A DNA stretch of 64,000 nucleotides from Apostichopus japonicus (taxonomy: Eukaryota; Echinodermata; Holothuroidea; Aspidochirotida; Stichopodidae), in contig NC_092577.1 in assembly GCF_037975245.1 (NCBI RefSeq), positions 25,915,398 through 25,979,397 on the forward strand, in the 5' to 3' direction. The notes beneath the pieces are model-generated. The model saw nothing but the letters and a program-made list of their open reading frames with translations. It did no database searches and was not told where the DNA came from. Below, in pieces: positions 42,124-56,767 of this stretch. A program made the translations under genes and the position numbers. How positions within the stretch are numbered: the stretch's first letter is position 1; every line of letters starts with the position of its first letter.

Positions 42124-44729
42124 AATCGGTACCGCAATTACGATTTATCGGTCCCGCACATACGATTTATCGGTACCGCAATATCGATTTATCGGTACCG
42201 CACATTCGATTAATCGGTACCGCAATATCGATTTATCGGTCCCGCACAATCGATTTATCGGTACCGCAATATCGATTTATCGGTACCGCACATTCGATTT
42301 ATCGGGACCGCAATATCGATTTATCGGTACCGCACAATCGATTTATCGGTACCGCACATTCGATTTATTGGTATCGCGCATTCGATTTATCGGGACCGCA
42401 CAATCGATTTATCGGTACCGCACAATCGATTTATCGGTACCGCGCATTCGATTTATCGGTATCGCGCATTCGATTTATCGGTACCGCACATTCGATTTAT
42501 CGGTATCGCACGTTCGATGTATCGTTTTCACTCGTTTGATTTATCGGTACCGCACATTCGATTTACCGGTACCGCACATACGATTTATCAGTACCGCACA
42601 TTCGACTTATCGGTATCGTAAATTAAATTTATCGGTATCGCGCATTCGATTCATCGGTATCGCACAATCGATTTATCGGTCCCGCACAATCGATTTATAG
42701 GTATCGCAATATCGATTAATCGGTCTCGCACATTCGATTTATCGGTAACAATATCGATTAATCGGTATCGCACATTCCATTTATCGGTATCGCACATTCG
42801 ATTTTTTCGGTATCGCGCATTCGATTTATCGGTACCGCACAATCAATTTATCGGTATCGCACATTCCATTTATCGGTAACGCAATATCTATTAATCGGTA
42901 CCGCACATTCGATTTACCGGTATCGCAATATCGATTTATCGGTCCCGCACAATCGATTTATCGGTACCGCACATTCGATTTATCGGTACCGCAATATCGA
43001 TTTATCGGTACCGCACATTCGATTTATCGGTACCGCAATATCGATTTATCGGTATCGCACATTCGATTTACCGGTATCGCACATTCGATTTATCGGCACC
43101 GCACATTCGATTTATCGGTACCGCAATATCGATTTATCGGTATCGCACATTCGATTTATCGTTACCGCACATTCGATTTATCGGTATCGTAAATTCGATT
43201 GATCGGTATCGCGAATTCGATTTACCGGTACCGCACATTCGATTTATCGGTCCCGCAATATCGATTTTTCGGTATCGCACATTCGATTTACCGGTAACGC
43301 ACATTCGATTTATCGGCACCGCACATTCGATTGATCACTACCGCAATATCGATTTATCGGTATCGCACATTCGATTTGCCGGTATCGCACTTTCGATTTA
43401 TCGGTACCGCACAATCGATTTATCGGTACCGCAATATCGAATAATCGGTATCGCACATTCGATTGATCGGTCCCGCAATATCGATTTATAGGTATCGCAA
43501 TATCGATTAATCGGTCTCGCACATTCGACTTATCGGTAGCAATATCGATTAATCGGTATCGCACTTTCCATTTATCGGTATCGCACATTCGATTTACCGG
43601 TATCGCACATACGATTTATCGGTACCGCACTTACGATTTATCGGTACCGCACATTTGATTTATCATTATCGCACATTCGATTTATCGGTACCGCACATTC
43701 GATTTATCGGTCCCGCACAATCGATTTATCGGTACCGCACATTCGATTTATCGGTACCGCAATATCGATTTATCGGTACCACACAATCGATTTATCGGTA
43801 CCGCACATTCGATTTATCGGTATCGCGCATTCGATTTATCGGTACCGCACAATCGATTTATCGGTACCGCACAATCGATTTATCGGTACCGCACATTCGA
43901 TTTATCGGTATCGCGCATTCGATTTATCGGTACCGCACATTCGATTTATCGGTATCGCACGTTCGATTTATCGTTTTCACTCGTTTGATTTATCGGTACC
44001 GCACATTCGATTTACCGGTACCGCACATACGATTTATCAGTACCGCACATTCGACTTATCGGTATCGTAAATTTAATTTATCGGTATCGCGCATTCGATT
44101 TATCGGTATCGCACAATCGATTTATCGGTCCCGCACAATCGATTTATAGGTATCGCAATATCGATTAATCGGTCTCGCACATTCGATTTATCGGTAACAA
44201 TATCGATTAATCGGTATCGCACATTCCATATATCGTTACCGCACATTCGATTTATCGGTATCGTAAATTCGATTTATCGTTATCGCACGTTCGATTTATC
44301 GGTTCAGCACATTCGATTTATCGGTACCGCAATATCGATTAATCGGTCTCGCACATTCGATTTATCGTTACCGCACATTCGATTTATCGGTATCGCACAT
44401 TCCATTTATCGGCACTGCACATTAGATTTATCGTTACCGCACATTCGATTTATCGGTATCGCACATTCCATTTATCGAAACCGCAATATCGATTAATCGG
44501 TATCGCACAATCGATTTATCGGTACCGCACATTCGATTAATCGTTATCGCATGTTCGATTTATCGTTATCGCACATTCGATTTATCGGTACCGCAATATC
44601 GATTTATCGGTACCACACAATCGATTTATCGGTACCGCACATTCGATTTATCGGTATCGCGCATTCGATTTATCGGTAGCAATATCGATTAATCGGTATT
44701 GCACATTCCATTTATCGGTTTCGCGCATT
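42124..44729 (+). repeat. Satellite stretch, partly assigned
   Basis: Zone II monomers. The cassette running from the GTTTTCACTCG unit through the T6 unit recurs near 42.5-42.8 kb, and the stretch at 43.7-44.15 kb resembles 17.45-17.83 kb, 21.7-22.05 kb and 30.1-30.5 kb. GATCACTACC is at 43331. No gene or foreign DNA is seen. Confidence 0.65.
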
Positions 44730-45376
44730 CGATTTATCGGTACCGCACAATCGATTTATCGGTACCACACAATCGATTTATCGGTACCGTACATTCGATT
44801 TATCGGTATCGCACGTTCGATTTATCGTTTTCACTCGTTTGATTTATCGGTACCGCACATTCGATTTAGCGGTACCGCACATACGATTTATCAGTACCGC
44901 ACATTCGACTTATCGGTATCGTAAATTTAATTTATCAGTATCGCGCATTCGATTTATCGGTATCGCACCTTCGATTTATCGGTCCCGCACAATCGATTTA
45001 TAGGTATCGCAATATCGAATAATCGGTCTCGCACATTCGATTTATCGGTAACAATATCGATTAATCGGTATCGCACATTCCATTTATCGGTATCGCACAT
45101 TCGATTTTTTCGGTATCGCGCATTCGATTTATCGGTACCGCACAATCGATTTATCGGTATCGCACATTCCATTTATCGGTAACGCAATATCTATTAATCG
45201 GTACCGCACATTCGATTTACCGGTATCGCACATTCGATTGATCACTACCGCAATATCGATTTATCGGTATCGCACATTCGATTTACCGGTATCGCACTTT
45301 CGATTTATCGGTACCGCAATATCGATTTATCGGTACCGCAATATCGATTTATCGGTACCGCACATTCGATTGATCG
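44730..45376 (+). repeat. Block X, second dispersed copy
   Basis: Matches 41220-41866 at offset 3510 over about 650 bp, with differences such as GGTACCGTACATTCG here against GGTACCGCACATTCG. Ends where GATTTATCGGTACC becomes GATTGATCGGTCCC. Confidence 0.78.
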
Positions 45377-47714
45377 GTCCCGCAATATCGATTTATAGGT
45401 ATCGCAATATCGATTAATCGGTCTCGCAATATCGATTTATCGGTACCACACAATCGATTTATCGGTACCGCACATTCGATTTATCGGTATCGCGCATTCG
45501 ATTTATCGGTACCGCAATATCGATTTATCGGTACCGCACAATCGATTTATCGGTACCGCACATTCGATTTATCGGTATCGCGTATTCGATTTATCGGTTC
45601 CGCACATTCCATTTATCGGTATCGCACGTTCGATTTATCGTTTTCACTCGTTTGATTTATCGGTACCGCACATTCGATTTACCGGTATCGCACATACGAT
45701 TTATCAGTACCGCACATTCGATTTATCGGTATCGTAAATTCGATTTATCGGTATCGCGAATTCGATTTATCGGTACCGCACATTCGATTTATCGGTACCG
45801 CAATATCGATTTTTCGGTATCGCACATTCGATTTACCGGTAACGCACATTCGATTTATCGGCACCGCACATTCGATTGATCACTACCGCAATATCGATTT
45901 ATCGGTATCGCACATTCGATTTACCGGTATCGCACTTTCGATTTATCGGTACCGCACAATCGATTTATCGGTACCGCAATATCGATTTATCGGTACCGCA
46001 CATTCGATTTATCGGTACCGCAATATCGAATAATCGGTATCGCACATTCGATTGATCGGTCCCGCAATATCGATTTATAGGTATCGCAATATCGATTAAT
46101 CGGTCTCGCACATTCGACTTATCGGTAGCAATATCGATTAATCGGTATCGCACTTTCCATTTATCGGTATCGCACATTCGATTTACCGGTATCGCACATA
46201 CGATTTATCGGTACCGCACATACGATTTATCGGTACCGCACATTTGATTTATCGTTATCGCACATTCGATTTATCGGTACCGCAATATCGATTTATCGGT
46301 ACCACACAATCGATTTATCGGTATCGCAATATCGATTAATCGGTCTCGCACATTCGATTTATCGGTAACAATGTCGATTAATCGGTATCGCACATTCGAT
46401 TTATCGGTATCGCACATTCGATTTTTTCGGTATCGCGCATTCGATTTATCGGTACCGCACAATCGATTTATCTGTATCGCACATTCCATTTATCGGTAAC
46501 GCAATATCTATTAATCGGTACCGCGCATTCGATTTACCGGTATCGCACTTTCGATTTATCGGTAACGCACAATCGATTTATCGGTACCGCAATATCGATT
46601 AATCGGTACCGCAATATCGATTTATCAGTACCGCATTATCGATTGATCCGTACCGCACATTCGATTTATCGGTACCGCAATATCGATTTATCGGTATCGT
46701 AAATTCGATTTATCGTTACCGCACATACGATTTATCGGTATCGCACATTCCATTTATCGGTACCGCAATATCGATTAATCGGTATCGCACATTCGATTTA
46801 TCGGCACTGCACATTAGATTTATCGTTACCGCACATTCGATTTATCGGTATCGCACATTCCATTTATCGGTACCGCAATATCGATTAATCGTTTTCACAC
46901 ATTCGATTTATCGATCCCGTACAATCGATTTATCGGTACCGCACATTCGATTTATCGGTATCGCACGTTCGATTTATCGTTTTCACTCGTTCGATTTATC
47001 GGTACCGCACATTCGATTTATCGGTCCCGCACAATCGATTTATCGGTACCGCACATTCGACTTATCGGTATCGTAAATTTAATTTATCGGTATCGCGCAT
47101 TCGATTTATCGGTATCGCACCTTCGATTTATCGGTCCCGCACAATCGATTTATAGGTATCGCAATATCGATTAATCGGTCTCGCACATTCGATTGATCGG
47201 TATCGCACATTCGATTTATCGGTATCGCACAATCCATTTATCGGTATCGCACATTCGATTTTTTCGGTATCGCACATTCGATTCATCGGCACCGCACATT
47301 CGATTTATCGGTACCGCAATATCGATTTATCGGTATCGCACATTCGCTTTATCGTTACCGCACATTCGATTTATCGGTATCGTAAATTCGATTTATCGTT
47401 ATCGCACGTTCGATTTATCGGTACCGCAATATCGATTAATCGGTCTCGCACATTCGATTTATCGTTACCGCACATTCGATTTATCGGTATCGCACATTCC
47501 ATTTATCGGTACCGCAATATCGATTAATCGGTATCGCACATTCGATTTATCGGCACTGCACATTAGATTTATCGTTACCGCACATTCGATTTATCGGTAT
47601 CGCACATTCCATTTATCGGTACCGCAATATCGATTAATCGGTATCGCACATTCGATTAATCGGTATCGCACGTTCGATTTATCGTTATCGCACATTCGAT
47701 TTATCGGTACCGCA
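45377..47714 (+). repeat. Satellite stretch, partly assigned
   Basis: Ordinary monomers. The piece at about 45840-46268 repeats the GATCACTACC to GAATAATCGG part of block X (offset 16190 from 29688-30078). T6 units lie near 46422 and 47261. The rest has no long partner that I could assign, and no gene. Confidence 0.65.
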
Positions 47715-48575
47715 ATATCGATTTATCGGTATCGCGCATTCGATTTATCGGTAGCAATATCGATTAATCGGTATCGCACATTCCATTTATCGGTTTCGCG
47801 CATTCGATTTATCGGTACCGCACAATCGATTTATCGGTACCGCACAATCGATTTATCGGTACCGCACATTCGATTTATCGGTATCGCACGTTCGATTTAT
47901 CGTTTTCACTCGTTTGATTTATCGGTACCGCACATTCGATTTGCCGATACCGCGAATACGATTTATCAGTACCGCACATTCGACTTATCGGTATCGTAAA
48001 TTTAATTTATCGGTATCGCGCATTCGATTTATCGGTATCGCACCTTCGATTTATCGGTCCCGCACAATCGATTTATAGGTATCGCAATATCGATTAATCG
48101 GTCTCGCACATTCGATTTATCGGTAACAATATCGATTAATCGGTATCGCACATTCCATTTATCGGTATCGCACATTCGATTTTTTCGGTATCGCGCATTC
48201 GATTTATCGGTACCGCACAATCGATTTATCGGTATCGCACATTCCATTTATCGGTAACGCAATATCTATTAATCGGTACCGCACATTCGATTTACCGGTA
48301 TCGCAATATCGATTTATCGGTCCCGCACAATCGATTTATCGGTACCGCAATATCGATTTATCGGTACCGCAATATCGATTGATCGGTACCGCACATTCGA
48401 TTTATCGGTACCGCAATATCGATTTATCGGTATCGCACATTCGATTTACCGGTATCGCACATTCGATTTATCGGCACCGCACATTCGATTTATCGGTACC
48501 GCAATATCGATTTATCGGTCTCGCACATTCGATTTATCGTTACCGCACATTCGATTTATCGGTATCGTAAATTCG
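47715..48575 (+). repeat. Block W, copy 2
   Basis: Partner of 38690-39440. It retains the 110 bp missing there, so this is more likely the fuller version. Confidence 0.78.
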
Positions 48576-49064
48576 ATTTATCGGTATCGCACATTCGATT
48601 TACCGGTAACGCACATTCGATTTATCGGCACCGCACTTTCGATTGATCACTACCGCAATATCGATTTATCGGTATCGCACATTCGATTTACCGGTACCGC
48701 ACATTCGATTTATCGGTACCGCACATTCGATTTATCGGTATCGCACGTTCGATCTATCGTTTTCACTCGTTTGATTTATCGGTACCGCACATTCGATTTG
48801 CCGGTACCGCGAATACGATTTATCAGTACCGCACATTCGACTTATCGGTATCGTAAATTTAATTTATCGGTATCGCGCATTCGATTTATGTGCACCGCAC
48901 ATTCGATTTATCGGTACCGCAATATCGATTTATCGGTATCGCACATTCGATTTATCGTTACCGCACATTCGATTTATCGGTATCGTAAATTCGATTTATC
49001 GTTATCGCACGTTCGATTTATCGGTTCAGCACATTCCATTTATCGGTATCGCACATTACATTTA

Positions 49065-50293
49065 TCGGTACCGCAATATCGATTAATCGGTATCGCACAT
49101 TCGATTTATCGGTACCGCACATTCAATTTATCGATATCGCACAATCGATTTATCGGTACCGCACATTCGATTAATCGGTATCGCACGTTCGATTTATCGT
49201 TATCGCACATTCGATTTATCGGTACCGCAATATCGATTTATCGGTACCACACAACCGATTTATCGGTACCGCAATATCGATTTATCGGTATCGCGCATTC
49301 GATTTATCGGTACCGCACTTTCGATTTATCGGTCCCGCACAATCGATTAATCGGTACTGCAATATCGATTTATCGGTACCACACATTCGATTTATCGGTA
49401 TCGCGCATTCGATTTATCGGTAGCGCACAATCGAATTATCGGTATCGCACAATCCATTTATCGTGATCGCACATTCGATTTACCGGTATCGCATATTCGA
49501 TTTATCGGTACCGCACATACGATTTATCGGTACCCCACATTTGATTTATCGTTATCGCACATTCGATTTGTCGGTACCGCAATATCGATTAATAGGTCCC
49601 GCACAATCGATTTATCGGTACCACAATATCGATTTATCGGTACCGCACATTCGATTTATCGGTACCGCAATATCGATTAATCGGTATCGCGCATTCGATT
49701 TGTCGGTAGCAATATCGATTAATCGGTATCGCACATTCCATTTATCGGTATCGCACATTCGATTTACCGGTATCGCACATACCATTTATCGGCACCGCAC
49801 ATTCGATTTATCGGTACCGCAATATCGATTTATCTGTAACGCACATTCGACTTATAGGTACCGCACCTTCGATTTATCGGTACCGCACATTCGATTTATC
49901 GGTACCGCACCTTCGATCTATCGGTACCGCAATATCGATTTATCGGTATCGCACATTCGATTGACCGGTATCGCACTTTCGATTTATCGGTCCCGCACAA
50001 TCGATTTATCGGTACGGCAATATCGATTTATCGGTATTGCACATTCGATTTATCGGTCCCGCACAATCGACTTATAGGTATCGCAATATCGATTAATCGG
50101 TCTCGCACATTTGATTTATCGGTAGCTATTAATCGGTATCGCAAAATCCATTTATCGGTATCGCACATTCGATTTACCGGTATCGCACATACGATTTATC
50201 GGTACCGCACATACGATTTATCGGTACCTCACATTTGATTTATCGTTATCGCACATTCGATTTATCGGTACCGCAGTATCGATTTATCGGTCC
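49065..50293 (+). repeat. Block Y, copy 1
   Basis: Matches 58102-59820. The offset is 9037 at first. It becomes 9521 after two in-register differences: one 22-bp monomer missing here near 49383 (a hybrid CACACATTCG unit marks the site), and a 462-bp internal expansion in the other copy. A 6-bp loss here near 50127 (GGTAGCTATTAATCGG lacking AATATC) shifts it to 9527. Shared rare units include CGATCTATCGG, GATTTGTCGG and GGTACCCCAC. Confidence 0.85.
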
Positions 50294-52149
50294 CGCACAT
50301 TCGATTTATCGGTACCGCAATATCGATTTATCGGTACCGCAATATCGATTTATCGGTACCGCGCATTCGATTTATCGGTACCGCGCATTCGATTTATCGG
50401 TACCGCACAATCGATTTATCGGTACCGCGCATTCGATTTATCGGTACCGCGCATTCGATTTATCGGTACCGCACATTCGATTTATCGGTATCGCACGTTC
50501 GATTTATCGTTTTCACTCGTTTGATTTATCGGTACCGCACATTCGATTTACCGGTACCGCACATACGATTTATCAGTACCGCACATTCGACTTATCGGTA
50601 TCGTAAATTTAATTTATCGGTCCCGCACAATCGATTTATAGGTAGCGCAATATCGATTAATCGGTCTCGCACATTCGATTTATCGGTAACAATATCGATT
50701 AATCGGTACCGCACATTCCATTTATCGGTATCGCACATTCCATTTTTTCGGTATCGCGCATTCGATTTATCGGTACCGCACAATCGATTTATCGGTATCG
50801 CACATTCCATTTATCGGTAACGCAATATCTATTAATCGGTACCGCACATTCGATTTACCGGTATCGCACTTTCGATTTATCGGTCCCGCACAATCGATTG
50901 ATCGGTACCGCAATATCGATTTATCGGTACCGCAATATCGATTGATCGGTACCGCACATTCGATTTATCGGTACCGCAATATCGATTTATCGGTATCGCA
51001 CATTCGATTTACCGGTATCGCACATTCGATTTATCGGCACCGCACATTCGATTTATCGGTACCGCAATATCGATTTATCGGTATCGCACATTCGATTTAT
51101 CGGTACCGCAATATCGAATTATCGGTACCGCACAATCGATTTATCGGTACCGCACATTCGATTTATCGGTATCGCACATTCGATTTATCGGTACCGCACT
51201 TTCGATTTATCGGTCCCGCAATATCGATTTATCGGTACTGCAATATCGATTTATCGGTACCGCACAATCGATTAATCGGTACCGCACATTCGATTTACCG
51301 GTACCGCACAATCGATTAATCGGTACCGCACAATCGATTTATCGGTACCGCACATTTGATTTATCGGTATCGCACGTTCGACTTATCGTTTTCCCTCGTT
51401 CGATTTATCGGTACCGCACATTCGATTTATCGGTATCGTAAATTTAATTTATCGGTATAGCGCATTAGATTGATCGGTATGGCACCTTCGATTTATCGGT
51501 CCCGCACAATCGATTTATAGGTATCGCAATATCGAGTAATCGGTCCCGCACAATCGATTTATCGGTACTGTAATATCGATTTATCGGTACCGCACAATCG
51601 ATTTATCGGTACCGCACATTCGATTTATCGGTATCGCGCATTCGATTTATCGGTACCGCACTTTCGATTTATCGGTACCGCACAATCGATTTATGGGTAC
51701 CGCACAATCGATTTATCGGTACCGCACATTCGATTTATCGGTATCGCACGTTCGACTTATCGTTTTCACTCGTTCGATTTATCGGAACCGCACATTCGAT
51801 TTATCGGTACCGCACTTTCGATTTATCGGTACCGCACAATCGATTTATCGGTACCGCACCATCGATTTATCGGTACCGCACATTAGATTTATCGGTATCG
51901 CACCTTCGATTTATCGGTAGCAATATCGATTAATCGGTATCGCACATTCCATTTATCGGTATCGCACATTCGATTTACCGGTATCGCACATACGATTTAT
52001 CGGTACCGCACATACGATTTATCGGTACCGCACATTTGATTTATCGTTATCGCACATTCGATTTATCGATACCGCAATATCGATTGATCTGTAACCCACA
52101 ATCGATTTATCGGTACCGCAATATCGAATTATCGGTACCGCACATTCGA
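50294..52149 (+). repeat. Satellite stretch at the zone II/III border
   Basis: Contains the last dense zone II cassettes (a T6-like unit near 50742 with CCATTTTTT) and then simpler monomers with several GTTTTCACTCG or GTTTTCCCTCG pairs (50511, 51373 and 51764). No long duplicate was assigned and no gene is visible. Confidence 0.65.
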
Positions 52150-52687
52150 TTTATCGGTACCGCACAATCGATTTATCGGTATCGCACATTCGACTTATCG
52201 GTACCGAACTTTCGATTAAACGGTCCCGCACAATCAATTTATCGGTACCGCACAATCGATTTATCGGTCCCGCACAATCGATTTATAGGTATCGCATTAT
52301 CGATTAATCGGTCTCGCACATTCGATTTATCGGTAGCAATATCGATTAATCGGTATCGCACATTCCATTTATCGGTATCGCACTTTCGATTTACCGGTAT
52401 GGCACATACGATTTATCGGTACCGCACATTCGATTTATCGGTACCGCTATATCGATTTATCGGTAACGCTCATTCGATTAAACGGTATCGCACATTCGAT
52501 TTACCGGTAGCGCACAATCGATTAATCGGTATCGCACAATCCATTTATCGTGATCGCACATTCGATTTACCGCTATCGCATATTCGATTTATCGGTACCG
52601 CACATACGATTTTTCGGTACCGCACATTTGATTTATCGTTATCGCACATTCGATTTATCGGTACCGCAATATCGATTAATCGGTTAC
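52150..52687 (+). repeat. Block Z, copy 1
   Basis: Matches 56232-56767 at offset 4082, changing to 4080 where the partner has GCAATACG and this copy GCACATACG. The order is CGACTTATC, GTACCGAACTTTCG, a 20-bp GGTAGCAATATC unit, a GCTCATTCGATTAAACGG unit and GATTTACCGCT. Confidence 0.78.
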
Positions 52688-53250
52688 GCACAATCGATTT
52701 ATCGGTACCGCAATATCGATTTATCGGTACCGCACATTCGATTTATCGGTACCGCAATATCGATTTATCGGTATCGCAAGTTCGATTTATCGGTACCGCA
52801 ATATCGATTAATCGGTATCGCACATTCCATTTATCGGTATCGCACATTCGATTTATCGGTATCGCACATTCGATTTATCGGTACCGAACTTTCGATTTAA
52901 CGGTCCCGCACAATCGATTTATCGGTACCGCACAATCGATTTATCGTTATCGCACATTCGATTTATCGGTACCGCAATATCGATTAATCGGTTACGCACA
53001 ATCGATTTATCGGTACCGCAATATCGATTTATCGGTACCGCACATTCGATTTATCGGTACCGCAATATCGATTTATCGGTATCGCAAGTTCGATTTATCG
53101 GTACCGCAATATCGATTAATCGGTATCGCACATTCCATTTATCGGTATCGCACATTCGATTTATCGGTATCGCACATTCGATTTATCGGTACCGAACTTT
53201 CGATTTAACGGTCCCGCACAATCGATTTATCGGTACCGCACAATCGATTT
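52635..53250 (+). repeat. 308-bp tandem duplication
   Basis: Copy 1 is 52635-52942 and copy 2 is 52943-53250. The period is exactly 14 monomers. The rare GGTTACGC unit occurs at 52682 and 52990. I found no difference between the copies, so this is probably one of the most recent events in the window. Confidence 0.9.
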
Positions 53251-53427
53251 ATCGGTCCCGCACAATCGATTTATAGGTATCGCAATATCGATTAATCGGT
53301 CTCGCACATTCGATTTATCGGTAGCAATATCGATTAATCGGTATCGCACATTCCATTTATCGGTATCGCACTTTCGATTTACCGGTATCGCACATACGAT
53401 TTATCGGCACCGCACATTCGATTTATC

Positions 53428-54003
53428 GGTACCGCAATATCGATTTATCGATAACGCACATTCGATTAAACGGTATCGCACATTCGATTTATCGATAGCG
53501 CACAATCGATTTATCGGTATCGCAATATCGATTTATCGGTAACGCACATTCGATTAAACGGTATCGCACATTCGATTAAACGATAGCGCACAATCGATTT
53601 ATCGGTATCGCACATTCCATATATCGTGATCGCACATTAGATTTATCGTTATCGCACATTCGATTTATCGGTACCGCAATATCGATTTATCGGTAACGCA
53701 CAATCGATTTATCGGTATCGCAGAATGGATTTATCGGTACCGCACATTCGATTAATCGGTATCGCACGTTCGATTTATCGTTATCGCACATTCGATTTAT
53801 CGGTACCGCAATATCGATTTATCGGTACCACACAATCGATTTATCGGTATCGCATATTCCATTTATCGGTATCGCGCATTCGATTTTATCGGTAGCAATA
53901 TCGATTAATCGGTATCGCACATTCCATTTATCGGTATCGCACATTCGATTTACCGGTATCGCACATACGATTTATCGGTACCGCACATACGATTTATCGG
54001 AAC
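53428..54003 (+). repeat. Nested block K, copy 1
   Basis: Matches 55492-56067 at offset 2064, then 2063 after a one-base insertion here (CGATTTTATCGG near 53882). Contains two GATTAAACGG units, GATAGCGCAC and a CATATATCGTGATCGC unit. Reappears at 60298 and 62362 within the 6,870-bp copy. Confidence 0.8.
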
Positions 54004-54506
54004 CGCACATTTGATTTATCGTTATCGCACATTCGATTTATCGATACCGCAATATCGATTTATCGGTCCCGCACAATCGATTTATCGGTACCACACAATC
54101 GATTTATCGGTACCGAACATTCGATTTATCGGTACCGCAATATCGATTTATCGGTACCACTCATTCGATTTATCGGTACCGCAATATCGATTTATCGATA
54201 TCGCAAGTTCGATTTATCGGTACCGCAATATCGATTAATCGGTATCGCACATTCCATTTATCGGTATCGCACATTCGATTTACCGGTACCGCACATTCGA
54301 TTTATCGGTATCGCACATTCGATTTATCGGTACCGAACTTTCGATTTAACGGTCCCGCACAATCGATTTATCGGTACCGCACAATCGATTTATCGGTCCC
54401 GCACAATCGATTTATAGGTATCGCAATATCGATTAATCGGTCTCGCACATTCGATTTATCGGTAGCAATGTCGATTAATCGGTATCGCACATTCCATTTA
54501 TCGGTA

Positions 54507-55492
54507 CCGCACATTTGATTTATCGTTATCGCACATTCGATTTATCGGTACCGCAATATCGATTAAACGGTCCCGCACAATCGATTTATCGGTACCGCAA
54601 TATCGATTTATCGGTATCGCACATTCGATTTATCGGTACCGCAATATCGATTTATCGGTATCGCAAGTTCGATTTATCGGTACCGCACTTTCGATTTATC
54701 GGTACCGCACAATCGATTTATCGGTACCGCACATTCGATTGATCGGTACCGCAATATCGACTTATCGGTACCGCACAATCGATTTATCGGTACCGCACAT
54801 TCGATTTATCGGTATCGCGCATTCGATTTATCGGTGCCGCACTTTCGATTTATCGGTCCCGCACAATCGATTGAACGGTACCGCAATATCGATTTATCGG
54901 TACCGCACAATCGATTTATCGGTACCGCACATTCGATTTATCGGTATCGCGCATTCGATTTATCGGTACCGCACTTTTGATTTATCGGTACCGCACAATC
55001 GATTTATCGGTACCGCACAATCGATTTATCGATACCGCACATTCGATTTATCGGTATCGCACGTCCGATTTATCGTTTTCACTCGTTCGATTTATCGGTA
55101 CCGCACATTCGATTTATCGGTATCGTAAATTTAATTTATCGGTATCGCGCATTCGAATGATCGGTATCGCACCTTCGATTTATCGGTCCCGCAATATCGA
55201 TTTATAGGTATCGCAATATCGATTAATCGGTCTCGCACATTCGATTTATCGGTAGCAATACCGATTAATCGGTATCGCACATTCCATTTATCGGTATCGC
55301 ACATTCGATTTTTTCGGTATCGCGCATTCGATTTATCAGTACCGCACATTCGATTTATCGGTACCGCACATTCGATTTATCGGTAGCGCACAATCGATTT
55401 ATCGGTATCGCACATTCCATTTATCGGTAACGCAATATCTATTAATCGGTACCGCACATTCGATTTACCGGTATCGCACTTTCGATTTATCG
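54507..55492 (+). repeat. Nested block L, copy 1
   Basis: Matches 56701-57686 at offset 2194. The two copies agree over about 1 kb except for point changes and one monomer-sized patch near 57142. Shared rare units are GTCCGATTTATCG, GGTAGCAATACC and GGTGCCGC. Blocks K and L together give a local order K-L-K-L at about 2.1-2.2 kb spacing. Confidence 0.82.
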
Positions 55493-56067
55493 GTACCGCA
55501 ATATCGATTTATCGATAACGCACATTCGATTAAACGGTATCGCACATACGATTTATCGATAGCGCACAATCGATTTATCGGTATCGCAATATCGATTTAT
55601 CGGTAACGTACATTCGATTAAACGGTATCGCACATTCGATTAAACGATAGCGCACAATCGATTTATCGGTATCGCACATTCCATATATCGTGATCGCACA
55701 TTAGATTTATCGTTATCGCACATTCGATTTATCGGTACCGCAATATCGATTTATCGGTAACGCACAATCGATTTATCGGTATCGCACAATGGATTTATCG
55801 GTACCGCACATTCGATTAATCGGTATCGCACGTTCGATTTATCGTTATCGCACATTCGATTTATCGGTACCGCAATATCGATTTATCGGTACCACACAAT
55901 CGATTTATCGGTACCGCATATTCCATTTATCGGTATCGCGCATTCGATTTATCGGTAGCAATATCGATTAATCGGTATCGCACATTCCATTTATCGGTAT
56001 CGCACATTCGATTTACCGGTATCGCACATACGATTTATCGGTACCGCACATACGATTTATCGGTACC
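55492..56067 (+). repeat. Nested block K, copy 2
   Basis: Partner of 53428-54003. Has a GGTAACGTACATTCG unit where copy 1 has GGTAACGCACATTCG. Diverges at its end where this copy reads CACACTCG. Confidence 0.8.
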
Positions 56068-56231
56068 GCACACTCGATTTATCGGTATCGCACGTTCGAC
56101 TTATCGTTTTCACTCGTTCGATTTACCGGTATCGCACATACGATTTATCGGTAACGCACATTAGATTGATCGTTATCGCACATTCGATTTATCGGTACCG
56201 CAATATCGATTTATCGGTACCGCACAATCGA

Positions 56232-56767
56232 TTTATCGGTACCGCACATTCGATTGATCGGTATAGCACATTCGACTTATCGGTACCGAACTTTCGATTT
56301 AACGGTCCCGCACAATCGATTTATCGGTACCGCACAATCGATTTATCGGTCCCGCACAATCGATTTATAGGTATCGCAATATCGATTACTCGGTCTCGCA
56401 CATTCGATTTATCGGTAGCAATATCGATTAATCGGTATCGCACATTCCATTTATCGGTATCGCACTTTCGATTTACCGGTATCGCACATACGATTTATCG
56501 GTACCGCACATTCGATTGATCGGTACCGCAATATCGATTTATCGGTAACGCTCATTCGATTAAACGGTATCGCACATTCGATTTATCGGTAGCGCACAAT
56601 CGATTAATCGGTATCGCACAATCCATTTATCGTGATCGCACATTCGATTTACCGCTGTCGCATATTCGATTTATCGGTACCGCAATACGATTTTTCGTTA
56701 CCGCACATTTGATTTATCGTTATCGCACATTCGATTTATCGGTACCGCAATATCGATTAATCGGTCC
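56232..56767 (+). repeat. Block Z, copy 2
   Basis: Partner of 52150-52687, two bases shorter because of the GCAATACGATTTTTCG monomer near 56683. Reappears at about 63102-63637 in the 6,870-bp copy. Confidence 0.78.

Larger units (their letters stand above)
14301..51000 (+). repeat. Zone II of the array (T6-marked subfamily)
   Basis: This zone is defined by the recurrent 23-bp monomer containing CGATTTTTTCGG, first seen near 14397 and found about 25 times before 51 kb. It normally lies in a cassette of about 300 bp with a 20-bp GGTAACAATATC monomer upstream and a CAATATCTATTAATCGG monomer downstream. The GATCACTACC variant occurs about 12 times between 20.3 and 48.6 kb and was not seen elsewhere. 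Most of the zone can be assigned to overlapping block duplications listed separately. Confidence 0.7.

Noticed and set aside
52036-53208. Long open reading frame of 390 codons, and dozens of shorter plus-strand ones (for example 11257-12099, 12748-13701, 47193-47999)
   Set aside because: All are translations of the 22-bp repeat with a 22-residue period. The plus-strand consensus has no stop in any frame, so long open stretches are expected without selection. Most starts I checked are TTG within CATTTG or GATTGATC variants rather than ATG. No promoter, intron or non-repeat domain is present.
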